Source of the DNA: Sisyra terminalis
Lineage: Eukaryota; Arthropoda; Insecta; Neuroptera; Sisyridae
Assembly: GCA_958496175.1 (NCBI GenBank)
Contig: OY292275.1
Coordinates: 12,276,001 to 12,340,000, forward strand
Direction of reading: 5' to 3'
Length of the DNA stretch: 64,000 bases
Shown here: positions 26,001 to 33,979 of the stretch, in pieces
Layout: every line of letters starts with the position of its first letter
How positions within the stretch are numbered: position 1 is the first letter of the stretch
Notes under the pieces: model-generated
What the model was told of the DNA's origin: nothing
Databases searched by the model: none
Seen by the model: only the letters and a program-made list of their open reading frames with translations
Program-made: the position numbers and the translations under genes

Positions 26001-27682
26001 AGCTAAAGAAATATATCCTGAAATGAGACCGCATGTTTATATTTCAAGTTGTTGAACAGGTAATTTTCTGGGTACCTAATTTGTTTAACGATCTGTGTAA
26101 TTTTGACTTCTTTTAACGATTGTTGAGTTTTGACGTATGGAAGTATTGATATAAAGTAAGAAATTCATTTTACACATACCTCTACTCGTATACCTACTTA
26201 TTACATATTTGTATTATTTAGAATATTCGTTCCCTTTAATCATCAGTCCTTTTTCCTCTTTGATATATTGTTGTGTAAATCACTTTGGATTGACTGTATG
26301 GCACAAAGAAAGGCTGCGAATTGTAGTAAGTATAAAAGCTTAGGCCTGGCTTATGTGGCTGCTTGGTCGTGCAGGGATACGGGTCAGGCGAATGCGGGAG
26401 CCGTCGGTGGTCAGGACGTTTGTCCATGGGATGCCTCTGGTAGTACGGAATCAACTGATCCCGAGTCATCTGGCTGCAGGGTGAAAAAGCCGAGCATATC
26501 AGTGATATCGGGTGGTGCATCAACATCTGAGGAAGTCTGTCCTTGGGAGGCAGCACCTTCGTCATCGAGCCGCTCCCGGAAGAATTCTGCCCAGTTCGAC
26601 TCGGGCAGCTCCTCGTCGGATATCAGCGCGGCCATCGCTGACGTCTCCGACCGACTTCGAAGGACTTGCGGCCTTACCCAACAGAACACATTCGACGGCG
26701 ATCGACGTAGCCAGTACTCCCGTAAACTCTCCACAGCATCCTGCATTGAAGCGACACGTCGCTCCTCCATTTCCGTGGCAACGAAACTTCCTGAAAGCAC
26801 GAGGCCTTCAGTATCTTCTTTTGAGGACTTTGCGCCTCAACGGTCATTCGATTCTTCGTCAATAACATCTCCCTGCAATGTTTTTATGAGTGACAGTGAC
26901 AATAATAAACAAGATGCACAATCAAAAAATAAAAAATCATTTAGTTTGAGAAAAACAAGTTCAGTGACGTCCAGCTCTATAGCACCGATAATTAGTGTTA
27001 GTTCTGTGGCTGATGATACAATTGTCGATGTCGGTGAAATAGAGATTGATCAGCCAGAAACAGTGCACGTGGCGTCACCAGCTAATGAAATTTTAGCGGA
27101 TTCGCCCAGTGTCGGGGAACAGAAATCAGAAGCGGCGTCTACATCGTCGACTGGACACCACATGGAAATTCCCGACGTCCGGATCCAGGACGAACAAGAG
27201 CAGATCATACCTCATATCGAGGTACACGCGTCTGCACCGATGGGTCTTGCGCCCCTCGCCGAACCCGATGGCGGTTCTCCTCTTTCAGAATACGCACCAG
27301 AACCATCCGAACTACAGCCACACCAAGAACAACAACAGGAACCACAACAGCAACCAGAACACCATCAACAGCCACAAACCCAAACACAAGATGAAGCCAA
27401 AAGCAACGACGTTTGCCCCTGGGAGGATGAGTAAGTGATAAGTATACTTTCACCAAAATTGTACTCCCCTAAATTGGCATTGTTAATCACAAATTATTCA
27501 CTTCCACTTCTAAATTTTTTTCAAACGAGCACCTATTTTCTTTCTCTTTAAATCAAAAAAATTTTAATAACAAAAACCAAATTAAAACTTTCTTATAAAA
27601 CAAATTATTTCTCATCTACAGGGAAACTTGCAAAGTGGACGCTCCATTTGTGAAGACATATGCCACTCTTGGTTATCTCTAA
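1990..27682 (+). CDS. R7-family regulator of G-protein signalling (RGS9/RGS11-like), 12-exon model
   Basis: Joined exons are 1990-2086, 9801-9851, 10061-10167, 13100-13288, 20958-21146, 21462-21637, 22941-23144, 23229-23450, 23508-23777, 25485-25535, 26375-27430 and 27622-27682, totalling 2673 nt or 890 codons plus stop, with frame kept at every junction. Domains by residue: DEP about 14-85, DHEX 86-205, GGL about 212-270 with the SNPW signature, RGS about 287-405, then a Ser-rich tail with CPW(E/D) motifs. R7 proteins are obligate partners of Gbeta5 and are GTPase activators for Galpha-o/i, mostly in neurons and photoreceptors. The INIDGKTM stretch and the two-sided DEP/DHEX resemblance favour RGS9/11 over RGS7. 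In vertebrate relatives the first Met seen here aligns to an internal Met, so an N-terminal exon is probably missing. Splice sites are inferred from sequence only. Confidence 0.9.
6428..6715. mobile_element. hAT-like MITE fragment
   Basis: Starts with cagtggtttccaaacttt, the terminal motif seen in several hAT-like elements of this window (43335, 52352). The GC-rich patch ggctcccgaaggaggtgccc lies near 6680. The second terminal repeat was not found. Confidence 0.45.
6831..7700. mobile_element. Decayed Helitron-family fragments
   Basis: Blocks such as atcaacaatcgaaatttt, aaataacgtcat-tcac-taattagtat and caacaatcaaacttttt match the internal sequence of the Helitron at 14469-15492 in the same order. 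A second partial copy begins near 7536 (cctaaaagagtgaaaa). No intact ends are visible. Confidence 0.55.
8124..9084. mobile_element. TIR transposon, non-autonomous, 961 bp
   Basis: The ends gggtagagtgg..ttaaaggtcc (8124) and ggacctttaa..ccactctaccc (to 9084) are inverted, and TA flanks both sides (8122-8123, 9085-9086). No transposase is visible inside. An internal perfect hairpin with a 12-bp stem lies at 8313-8340 (ctttttgcccct / aggggcaaaaag). The TA duplications suggest the Tc1/mariner superfamily, but the family is uncertain. Confidence 0.65.
9801..9851 (+). CDS. RGS exon 2 (DEP)
   Basis: A 51-nt exon after a ttatag acceptor encoding YDLIEWLMERLGIEES, the DEP core helix. It completes the split Gly codon of exon 1 and leaves one base for the next Glu codon. 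The donor is G|GTAATT. Confidence 0.9.
10061..10167 (+). CDS. RGS exon 3 (DEP, beta-hairpin)
   Basis: A 107-nt exon after tttacag. It encodes NLLCQYGYFFPVSD and DDSSLYRFQ, the conserved end of the R7 DEP domain, and ends on a complete Gln codon at donor CAG|GTAATA. Confidence 0.92.
10168..13099 (+). other. RGS intron 3
   Basis: GT-AG intron of 2.9 kb. It contains a foldback element (11827-12579) and a ccgaaac-rich tract at about 12945-13050. No exon recognised. Confidence 0.7.
11827..12579. repeat. Foldback MITE with ~240-bp arms
   Basis: The left arm (about 11827-12067) and right arm (about 12339-12579) are inverted copies on an axis near 12203. Shared blocks include ttgctcc.atgccgaaattttgttg, cgctcacagcgtgtgaatatt, and tacaattgtatgctctacaa. 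The loop is about 270 bp. No ORF. The strong arm similarity suggests fairly recent origin. Confidence 0.8.
13100..13288 (+). CDS. RGS exon 4 (DHEX), ends at a GC donor
   Basis: A 189-nt exon of 63 codons after cttgcag. It encodes SPYFWP, DNVEYAIYLAKR and KWDFITLQAEEQ, the DEP-helical-extension domain that forms the platform for membrane anchors in R7 proteins. Homology stops exactly at CAG, followed by GCAAGT, so the intron uses a GC-AG boundary. The nearest GT sites would shift the frame of the next exon. Confidence 0.92.
14469..15492 (+). mobile_element. Non-autonomous Helitron, ~1.0 kb
   Basis: The 5' end TCTATACTAATATATAAA follows host A at 14468. The 3' end is a GC-rich cgaagtcgcggggatcag followed by CTAG and host T at 15493. 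This fits the Helitron rule of insertion between A and T, TC at the 5' end, CTRR at the 3' end and no target duplication. It includes a (TCTG)n run at about 14588-14610. No Rep/helicase ORF. Confidence 0.85.
16488..16887 (+). mobile_element. Solo LTR, Gypsy-like
   Basis: Starts TGTTACGAATTT and ends TAACGTAACA, giving a 7-bp terminal inverted repeat (tgttacg/cgtaaca). It is 400 bp with a TATA-like taaataaataagg near 16650 and AATAAA signals near 16740-16795. There are no internal retroviral domains. No clear target duplication remains, so age or rearrangement is likely. Confidence 0.6.
16953..17073 (-). pseudogene. LINE reverse transcriptase fragment
   Basis: On the minus strand, in one frame: stop, then GVPQGSVLGPILFNL, then YADEIAI, the RT block with the YADD active site changed to YADE. 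About 40 codons remain. It resembles Jockey-type non-LTR reverse transcriptases. Non-functional. Confidence 0.8.
18984..20062. repeat. Foldback element with ~320-bp arms
   Basis: The left arm (about 18984-19304) and right arm (about 19740-20062) are inverted, on an axis near 19523. Shared blocks are attagg..cgttatttcccaaattgatt, acagcgatcgcc, gtgccggaatcatg and aataactccattaaaagtta. The loop is about 430 bp. ATGT flanks both ends, possibly the target duplication. No ORF. Confidence 0.8.
20775..20860 (+). repeat. Possible tRNA-derived SINE fragment
   Basis: Contains tacaatggtcaaggtg (A-box-like) and gatttaaattcc (B-box-like) about 45 nt apart. The string cttggtgatacaatggt recurs at about 42688-42704. 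Weak evidence; no poly(A) tail or duplications seen. Confidence 0.3.
20958..21146 (+). CDS. RGS exon 5 (DHEX to GGL linker)
   Basis: A 189-nt exon of 63 codons after tacttag. It encodes VRLAKDRKKGEKV, DSQERAYWRVYRPPP and a basic linker ending in TLSDLQRE. The donor is GAG|GTATGA. The DSQERAYW motif is strongly conserved in the R7 family. Confidence 0.92.
21462..21637 (+). CDS. RGS exon 6 (GGL domain)
   Basis: A 176-nt exon after ttccag encoding the G-gamma-like domain: a helix with VDFLRNSL, VSVALESMISYVE, then QPSNPWI and DTTYWQLN. The Asn-Pro-Trp segment is the G-gamma signature that packs against Gbeta5. The donor is TT|GTAAGT, splitting a Leu codon. Confidence 0.92.
21638..22940 (+). other. 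RGS intron 6
   Basis: GTAAGT donor and tttttag acceptor. It holds an antisense Helitron Rep-protein relic (22064-22590). The rest is AT-rich. Confidence 0.75.
22064..22590 (-). pseudogene. Autonomous Helitron N-terminal protein relic
   Basis: Minus-strand ORF pieces. 22590-22375 reads NDNGYCHDYQKKSKENK, then STERVREFRARRKALL. 22141-22064 reads MCSFCERL, a stop, then FQRNLKPQRPGHEDLL. The ERxREFRARR basic segment followed by a Cys-x2-Cys-x-Arg-Leu zinc-finger-like block is the usual N-terminal order of arthropod Helitron Rep/helicases. There are stops and lost sequence between pieces, so it is non-functional. Assigned by recalled pattern, not search. Confidence 0.55.
22941..23144 (+). CDS. 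RGS exon 7 (first half of RGS domain)
   Basis: A 204-nt exon after a strong polypyrimidine tract and tttag. It encodes VDVPTEKRVKRWG, then FTNYLRKEYSHENIRFWLA, the helix 3-4 block of an RGS box with Glu and Asn residues that contact G-alpha switch regions. The donor is GA|GTAAGT, splitting a Glu codon. Confidence 0.93.
23229..23450 (+). CDS. RGS exon 8 (second half of RGS domain)
   Basis: A 222-nt exon after ttttcag. It encodes EFLAPGAPCEINIDGKTM, the SRFTFDSAAEHVYALL helix and KDCYPRFIRSEHYKNLL, completing the RGS box. The proposed donor is CG|GTTCAT, which is weak. Read-through gives an in-frame stop at 23497-23499, that is a 427-residue protein that ends just after the RGS domain. Confidence 0.9.
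23451..23507 (+). other. 57-nt intron with weak donor, candidate retained intron
   Basis: GTTCAT donor and attgtag acceptor. It has an in-frame stop at 23497-23499, adding 15 residues after Arg412. Removal restores the tail reading frame. It is the shortest intron in the window. Confidence 0.7.
23508..23777 (+). CDS. RGS exon 9 (Ser-rich tail)
   Basis: A 270-nt exon after attgtag, 57 nt downstream of exon 8. It continues the frame as FFGFGGPAKKK, then Gly/Ser-rich sequence and RRRGSDRSLSGSAHEL, VPHSHSQSNLSEIPYR. Repeated RRxS sites suggest basophilic kinase targets; this is inference. The donor is TATAG|GTGAGA; without splicing a TGA follows at 23779-23781. Confidence 0.82.
23778..25484 (+). 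other. RGS intron 9
   Basis: GTGAGA donor and ctttcag acceptor, 1.7 kb. No exon or recognisable repeat found. Confidence 0.65.
25485..25535 (+). CDS. RGS exon 10, possible cassette exon
   Basis: A 51-nt exon between tttcag and CC|GTAAGT, encoding GDIPSQSKGLPIIWSS plus split codons. It is 17 codons long, and exons 9 and 10 both end with two bases of a codon. Exon 9 can therefore join exon 11 directly without a frame change, which makes this a candidate optional exon. Confidence 0.65.
25536..26374 (+). other. RGS intron 10
   Basis: GTAAGT donor, gtcgtgcag acceptor, with T-rich runs at about 25725, 25860 and 25955. Nothing else recognised. Confidence 0.6.
26375..27430 (+). CDS. RGS exon 11, long tail with three CPW(E/D) motifs
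   Basis: A 1056-nt exon after gtcgtgcag, open for 351 complete codons. VCPWD occurs at 26418-26432, VCPWE at 26535-26549 and VCPWE at 27411-27425. The rest is low-complexity Ser/Thr-rich sequence with acidic patches and a Gln/His/Pro-rich run at about 27308-27400. The phase matches exons 9 and 10. By recollection, the long brain isoform of vertebrate RGS9 ends in a similar CPWE motif, and the R7 anchors GPR158/GPR179 carry CPWE repeats, which supports linkage to the RGS gene. An ATG at 26268 lies before the acceptor and is not needed. A separate gene cannot be fully excluded. Confidence 0.78.
27622..27682 (+). CDS. RGS exon 12, terminal
   Basis: After catctacag the frame continues as EETCKVDAPFVKTYATLGYL and stops with TAA at 27680-27682. 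The exon 11 donor is GA|GTAAGT. If that intron is not removed, translation stops at 27432-27434 right after CPWEDE, so this exon adds 19 residues. The reading is phase-perfect but rests on a short peptide. Confidence 0.65.
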
Positions 27683-28455
27683 ACAGACACCATAGGTCTT
27701 ACTTTTATTTACTTTACTACTACTATCTAAATATCTTCAAATTTAACCAAATATGAAGCTCATTTACTCCAATTCAGGCTACAGTATACAAATACTTTCA
27801 AGTGCCTCGATATTTGATTAGAATACTTAAAAACTTAAGAAGCACTCATGTAAAAGTTCAATTAAGAAAATTCTATAAGAATTGGAAAGAATTAAAGAAG
27901 TTTAGATTTAAACAGCAGTCTAGTAATACACGAGAATCGAACTCATTGTCTTTCACAATAATTAAAATTGGCTTAAATCCTTCAGTCGATTGTTGCGATC
28001 GAATTTGGAATATAATTGAAAGCTGTGCTAGCACTTGGAAGATACATTCCCACCTGAGCCCGGGTTGCATCGGACATTGTTAGTTACACTTGCAATTAAT
28101 TTCCGAACGAACGAAACTTATCTTACCAAAATGGGAGATGTGAGTTTTACAAATTTATTATCTATTTATTGATGTAATAATTGTTAACATTCAATTTATT
28201 CAAATATTTATAATTATTATCATTGAAAGAATTTGAAAATTTAAAATATTTAACCATTATAATTATAAGCTTATGTGTTACTTGTAATAGATGTAAACCC
28301 AAAAAAAGCAAAAACCAAATTGAAATTTAAAAAAAAAAAAACAAGCAAATGAAATAAAAATTTCAATGCTAACAAAAAAATCAAATAAATGTTATATGTG
28401 TGAATTTCTATAATCTATTATATTGGAAATTTATGAGGTAATTTTACTGAATAAA
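27683..28455 (+). other. Probable RGS 3' UTR with poly(A) signals
   Basis: AATAAA occurs at 28353-28358, 28384-28389 and 28450-28455 downstream of the stop. A 93-codon ORF at 27802-28083 shows no recognisable protein. The end of the transcript cannot be fixed. Confidence 0.4.
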
Positions 28456-29750
28456 GAAAAGTAATTCATCATTGTTAATAGTTTAAGCTTTTAAATGTGT
28501 AGTTGAGGACAGTTTTCAATGTTCGTAGATCGTAGTGGAAACCAATTGTGGTTAATCAATGTAGAAGAAACTTATTTAACGTTAATCAATAATCAATATA
28601 TACGTGTTAGTGTACTCTAATACATCTCTCCATTTTACGGATATTTTCGAGATCGATTCACCTGAAACTCAATTGTTGAAATGTTTCTAAATGAAAAGGG
28701 TTCAATGTTAAATTGTAATAACATTTAAGTCTAACATTCGATCATGTTGATTGATTTTGTAGTTATTTGATCTAACAAACAATTTTCTATAACTAGTTTT
28801 TCATTAACTTGATTAGTATTTAACAAATTATTTTTCACAGCAGAATATGGAGCTTGTATTTTTAGAAAATAGAATATTTCGAAACTTTTGGAAAAATTAT
28901 TTGCAAAAAAAATGTAATGCCGAGGTGTGAAAACGTTTGAAATATGCAATAGATTGTGAGAGGAGTTTTCCAATGATAGTATATGAAAGTGCCAAACTTT
29001 ATCGATTGTTGATCTTCAGGTAACTGATTCTTGGGCTTGTCTTCGTCAATTGTTGTTCGGGTTATTAATTTTTTAAAAATTTGATCTTTTATTGAATTTA
29101 TATTACAATGAAAATTATACTTCAAAGAATTGATTTTCCATTTTTTCCCGTTGATTACTACTTTTTTAGGTATTACTACTTTTAAGGTTTCTTTCTTCAT
29201 TTGTAACGTTAAAAACTGGAAAAAAAATGTAAAGAAATGAATTATTTTTAATTCTTTTATTTAAAAAAAAAATAACTTTGTCATATATTAATTAAATAGT
29301 GTTTAGTAAGAACAATTAAAAAATATTTTGTAAGTTCTTTGTTTTCGAAAGCAGTCGAATGTTTTCTATAAACTAAGGCCTGGAAACAAATTTTGGTATA
29401 AAGATTTTTCGGTGCTCCGTACAATATTATAACTGATACTGAATTACATATTTATGAGTATCAAAAGTCCGAAGCATAAATTTTCAAGAACATCAATTTT
29501 CGAAGGATGAATTTTCGAAGATATCAATAATTCAAGAACTTCTATGAGAAAGACAAGTGGAACATTGGAAAATCAATTATTATGGAGTATTACTGGAAGG
29601 AAAAGGACATTTATAAGGTATAATAATGATTGACTTTTTCGAGTGCTTCTTATTTTTTTTTTATTGATATTAAAATAAAATTTCATCTAAATAATTTATA
29701 TAATTTACAAATGAGACCAAAGAAAGTCATATACTTACAAAATTTAACAC

Positions 29751-29830
29751 AGCGCCGCGGCGCCTAAGTAACTAATTTTGATTAGTTAGCGATTACATAG
29801 CTGCTATGTACATCTAATTCTAGTTAACAA
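29751..29830. other. Cluster of three short hairpins
   Basis: gcgccgcggcgc is a perfect 12-bp palindrome. aactaat-tttg-attagtt and tacatagc-t-gctatgta follow within 70 bp. It may be the end of a MITE. The GC-rich palindrome is out of place in this AT-rich DNA. Confidence 0.45.
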
Positions 29831-29955
29831 CCCTAAATTTTGTTATTCTTTTTCTTTACAAAATAATTCATCCCCTAACAGCATTATTACTTAAATAAGA
29901 TTACATTTTTAAAGAAGTTTTGCTACGAAAAATATAGCTCAAAGATAACAGGTTG

Positions 29956-30185
29956 CAGTGGCGGATTTCCCAGCAGGTTAAATAGGCTGAAGCCCAGGGC
30001 GGAAAATTTGGCCTAAAAATTTGCTGATCACAGGAAAAATGGATATAATAATGGGGATGGAGCGATTCCATTGAAAGAATAAATGCAACAATACGATTAC
30101 GAAATTGAATATCGAATTTTAGAGGTCAGTAAGGGTGGCAAAAATTGAATTGCCTACTGGCTGTAAATTTGGAAATCCGCCACTG
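29956..30185. mobile_element. hAT-type MITE, 230 bp
   Basis: Perfect 15-bp terminal inverted repeats cagtggcggatttcc / ggaaatccgccactg. The 8-bp flanks acaggttg and actggttg differ at one position, as expected for an 8-bp hAT target duplication. No ORF. Confidence 0.8.
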
Positions 30186-31294
30186 ACTGGTTGGCTTTTG
30201 TTTAAAATTGAAGAAAAGAAAAAATAATTTCGTGTGGAGAAAACTATCGACTATACCTAAAAATTTGAAAATTTATTCTTAAGAAATAATCCAAAATAAT
30301 CAAAATCGAGGAATTGAAAAGGAAACGAAAATTTCAAGTTGCTTACAGTTTATTATATACTCTTTACATATTTATATATCTATTAAAATATTTATTGATT
30401 TTTTTTAAAAATTATTACTAAAAAACATGTACTTTTTTACATAGTATACATACCTATGATTTAACTAAGATACCGAAACAATTACACGGTCGCCTTCGTA
30501 TCAAATTCTCATTAAAGTTATTTATGCATCTTAACTGCATATTTTATACAATATTCAATTTATTTTTTAAAAAATATTTTATCCCAAAACAAACTTTACT
30601 ATTTCAATGATAATTATTTACTTCATTTCACCTCTTGGATCTAATGACCAACAATTGTTCACACAATTTAAATGAGCTTAATATTTGGCGAAATCTCACC
30701 CAAAAGCCCGAGAAAATAAATGATATTTTTATCAAAATTTCGACAAAACTATTTTTGTATTCAATTATACTTATGGATTGCATTTTCTGAAACAAAAAGA
30801 AAAACATATTGAAGGGGTAAATCACACAACTGTACATAAGTTATCGATTATCCATACTAACTATTTAAAACAAATTGTATTACATTCTAATACTATTCAA
30901 TGTTCATAAATGTAAAAAAAAAACATAAAATTTATTGAAATACCATAATTGGTAATTATACTACTTGTTATAAGGTAGTATATGGTTTCAAATGCTTTAT
31001 CCTATTGCTGTTAAATCAGCGTTTCTTTAAAATAAAATAAACTTCTGGTAGACCCTGCTAATTAAATAGGCAAGATTTCGATGAAAATTTCGTTTAAGCT
31101 CTTTTTTTTAAATTGACTCACTATTGATTTATTATATTTAAATTTTTAGTTCTATTTGGATTCTAGTGATCCCACTGATTTGGTAAACCAAATAATTTGG
31201 TGTAAAAGCCTAGTGATAACTAGGCCGTTACCTAATGATCTAATTTGTCTTTTGTTATTATCTTTTATTGTAAAAAGGGCCAAATATTTTTCAT

Positions 31295-31468
31295 GGGGAT
31301 CAGTGCGGGCCGCATTTGTAGTACCTACAATATTTATGTACAAATATTTTAGTTTTAAAAATAAAACGCTATGTGTCCATCATGTGCGTTGCGGCGAGAA
31401 TCTTGCGGGCCGCACCAAGATGTCTCGCGGGCCGCATGCGGCCCGCGGGCCTCATGTTGCCGACCCAT
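31295..31468. mobile_element. hAT-like element end with repeated cgggccgca
   Basis: GC-rich blocks gcgggccgca recur four times, ending in gcgggcctcatgttgccgac. The reverse complement (gtcggcaacatgaggcccgc) is a common hAT terminal pattern. The opposite end was not identified. Confidence 0.5.
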
Positions 31469-33639
31469 GATCTAAACCATTGTTAGATTCTTGTCGTTGT
31501 TCTGATTTAAATTCGCTGGCTATGGAACCTAAGAAGACCATTAAAAGAGTCCACGAAGTGTTTTGTGATAGAAATTAAAAGGTTTAGAAAAATTAAACCA
31601 TTTGTCACCACCAACCATAAGCGTGGACCGATGATTTACCAAAATTTTGTGGTCTTTAACAGTCCTTCTATCCCGTTACGTTTCCAGCAAAAATAACGTT
31701 ATGATTTTAAATTTATTTTTAGAAAAATAAATAAATATATCTTCACAAGTTTCTTTAAATCTCCTATCCTATTTGCTCTACAATTAATTGATAAATTAAC
31801 AAACTTAAGGAAAAAAAAATGAAATTTTCTCGAAAATTAGTCTATTGAAAAAATCTATGTATTTATGTCAGTGGATAACGGTGTAAGTTAAAGTATATTG
31901 TTTTCATATGTTATAAGTTTATATTTAAGCATTTTTTGGCTAACTTAAGAAAAAAACGCACATTACCCCATCAATTTGCCTTTTAATTTCCCCCAAATTT
32001 CAATATTTGTGGCCTACGACAAATACCGCATTAACGTTAGAACAATAAATTCAGTGGCTTATTGTTTTTGTAATTTGAGCTTTCAGGAACGGAAAAGTTT
32101 ATATTTTATTTGGAAAAATTGATTTTTATATACCAAAATTGTTTTGATAAGTATGTGTGTATTCGTACGTAACAGTAATTCGTTGTACGTGGAAATTGTA
32201 AAATGTGAAGATAAAACCTGTCAAAGGTGCTTAAAAGTATTTTAAAAAAATATAAATATATATATAAAGCATTACTTTGAAAACATAGAATATGCTTATC
32301 GTAAATTTTAGTATTTATTTTCAAATGAATCGTCAAAGAGAAACAAAAAAAAATATATGGTAGATTTAATGAAATTTTATTCAATGAGAAATTATAAAAG
32401 AAAAACCGTCACCACTGATGATCCGTCATATTAAACCAAATAATAAAAATAATAATTAGAACTGATTCGAGTTTTAAAAATGAAATCAAATAGAATTTAT
32501 GTAAAAAATTATAAATGATTGGTCTGAGAAATCGATTACAAAAAATTTAAGTAAGTTATTTAGTTACATAGATTTGTTGTGTACATAACAGCGTAGACTG
32601 ACTGTTCAATTGAATAGTTTTTAAAAAGAATATTATAACTAAAAATAATTATAATTATACGAAAAAAACATATAAATATATAATATTTAAAAACAATTGT
32701 CTCAGTAAATTTGAAAAAAAAGTAAAATATTTAAACATTTAATAAAACTATGGATTTATTAGGAAGAGATTGTGGAACGTTTGGGCGACTTTTGTCGCCG
32801 AAAAATTGTTTGTTGAAAGTTATTAAGATTTAAGAAAATTTTTGAACTATTTAATAAAAATGAAAATAAGATAAATGTAACGACTAATTGCAGATGACTG
32901 CACTTTTAAAAAACGGGTAATAATTCAATTTCCCTCACTTGATTTTTCATCATTAAAAATGTCATAATTATGTTGTTTTTTTTTTTAAGTGTAATGGCAT
33001 TCCAGGAAAAGTGCCAAGTTATTTTTTTTCAAGATAGGTTTTCCTTTGGTTAATTGTTTCATTTTTTTTTTGAATTCACTGTTATTCGTTATTTAAGATT
33101 TTGCCAACTAAATTGATGCGTCTTTCAACTGAATGGATAATGTCTCAAATATCTCACATGGTTAGTACTTAATTGCGATTTTCAAAAAGTAAATTGTTCT
33201 ATCGAAAATTTGTTAATGAGGCAGTTGAAATGAGAGCTTAGTGTGTATATAGTTTTTATAAATCAGTCAGGAAACGCTAGTCATGTTTAGCCCAGTCACT
33301 GTCAGATGAGATTCAATAAAACCACAAAAATGAAAAATTGTATTTACGCATAGTTATTGTTGATAGAATATTAATATTAACCTGAGATATAATATAAAAT
33401 ATGTAGTCTAGACAAAAATATAAAATATTAAATCAATATTTAAACATTTGGACTTGTTATTTTGTTGACCTGAATTTTTTTCAGCTTCAGTACATCCAGG
33501 ATGATGAATGTTATATTAAACTACAGAACTCGGTGAACTTCGTTACACATAAAATTGAATTGGTTGGGATAATTATTTTATATCGATAGTATTGGTACGT
33601 TTTTGTATCAATTTGTATATATTCTTTTATCTCAAAAAA

Positions 33640-33900
33640 AAAATAAGATAAACCGAGTTTTATAAAATTTAGTATTATATTAAGATACAATACCACTCAC
33701 CGCTGGTTTTAATAACATTACATAAAAATAATAAGAGAAGACCTTTCCTTCGTAAAGCTGAGGGAAAGAAAAAAATTAATAACAAAGATAAGATTTTTTT
33801 TTAAAAAGTTTCCTTACACTTTTTAATTCACACCAACAACTATAAGTTTAACTATCAAAACCTACTAACAATTAATATTGGTAAGTAGTTTAAAGTGCAA
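33640..33900. mobile_element. Helitron-like fragment
   Basis: ataaaatttagtatt..aagatacaata and aaaataataagagaagac match, with changes, the 14645-14725 part of the Helitron. Truncated at both ends; it abuts the large foldback. Confidence 0.45.
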
Positions 33901-33979
33901 CAATGGCCTTTCTTAAAAAAATATTTTTGTAAACATTCATTATACATTTTTCAAATTTAAATAACGCCGTAGTAAATTT

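Larger units (their letters stand above)
28456..33979. other. Intergenic DNA between convergent genes, left part
   Basis: AT-rich. It contains a hAT MITE (29956-30185), a hairpin cluster (29751-29830), a hAT-like CG-rich end (31295-31468) and a Helitron-like fragment (33640-33900). No gene recognised. Confidence 0.6.

Noticed and set aside
26268..26374. ATG at 26268 as the start of an independent gene (388-codon ORF)
   Set aside because: The acceptor at 26372-26374 is in the right phase for the RGS exons, and the extra N-terminal part looks non-coding.
27802..28083. 93-codon ORF after the RGS stop
   Set aside because: No recognisable protein features; lies in the probable 3' UTR.
31156..31470. 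104-codon ORF
   Set aside because: It runs into the repeated cgggccgca blocks of a hAT-like end; not a gene.
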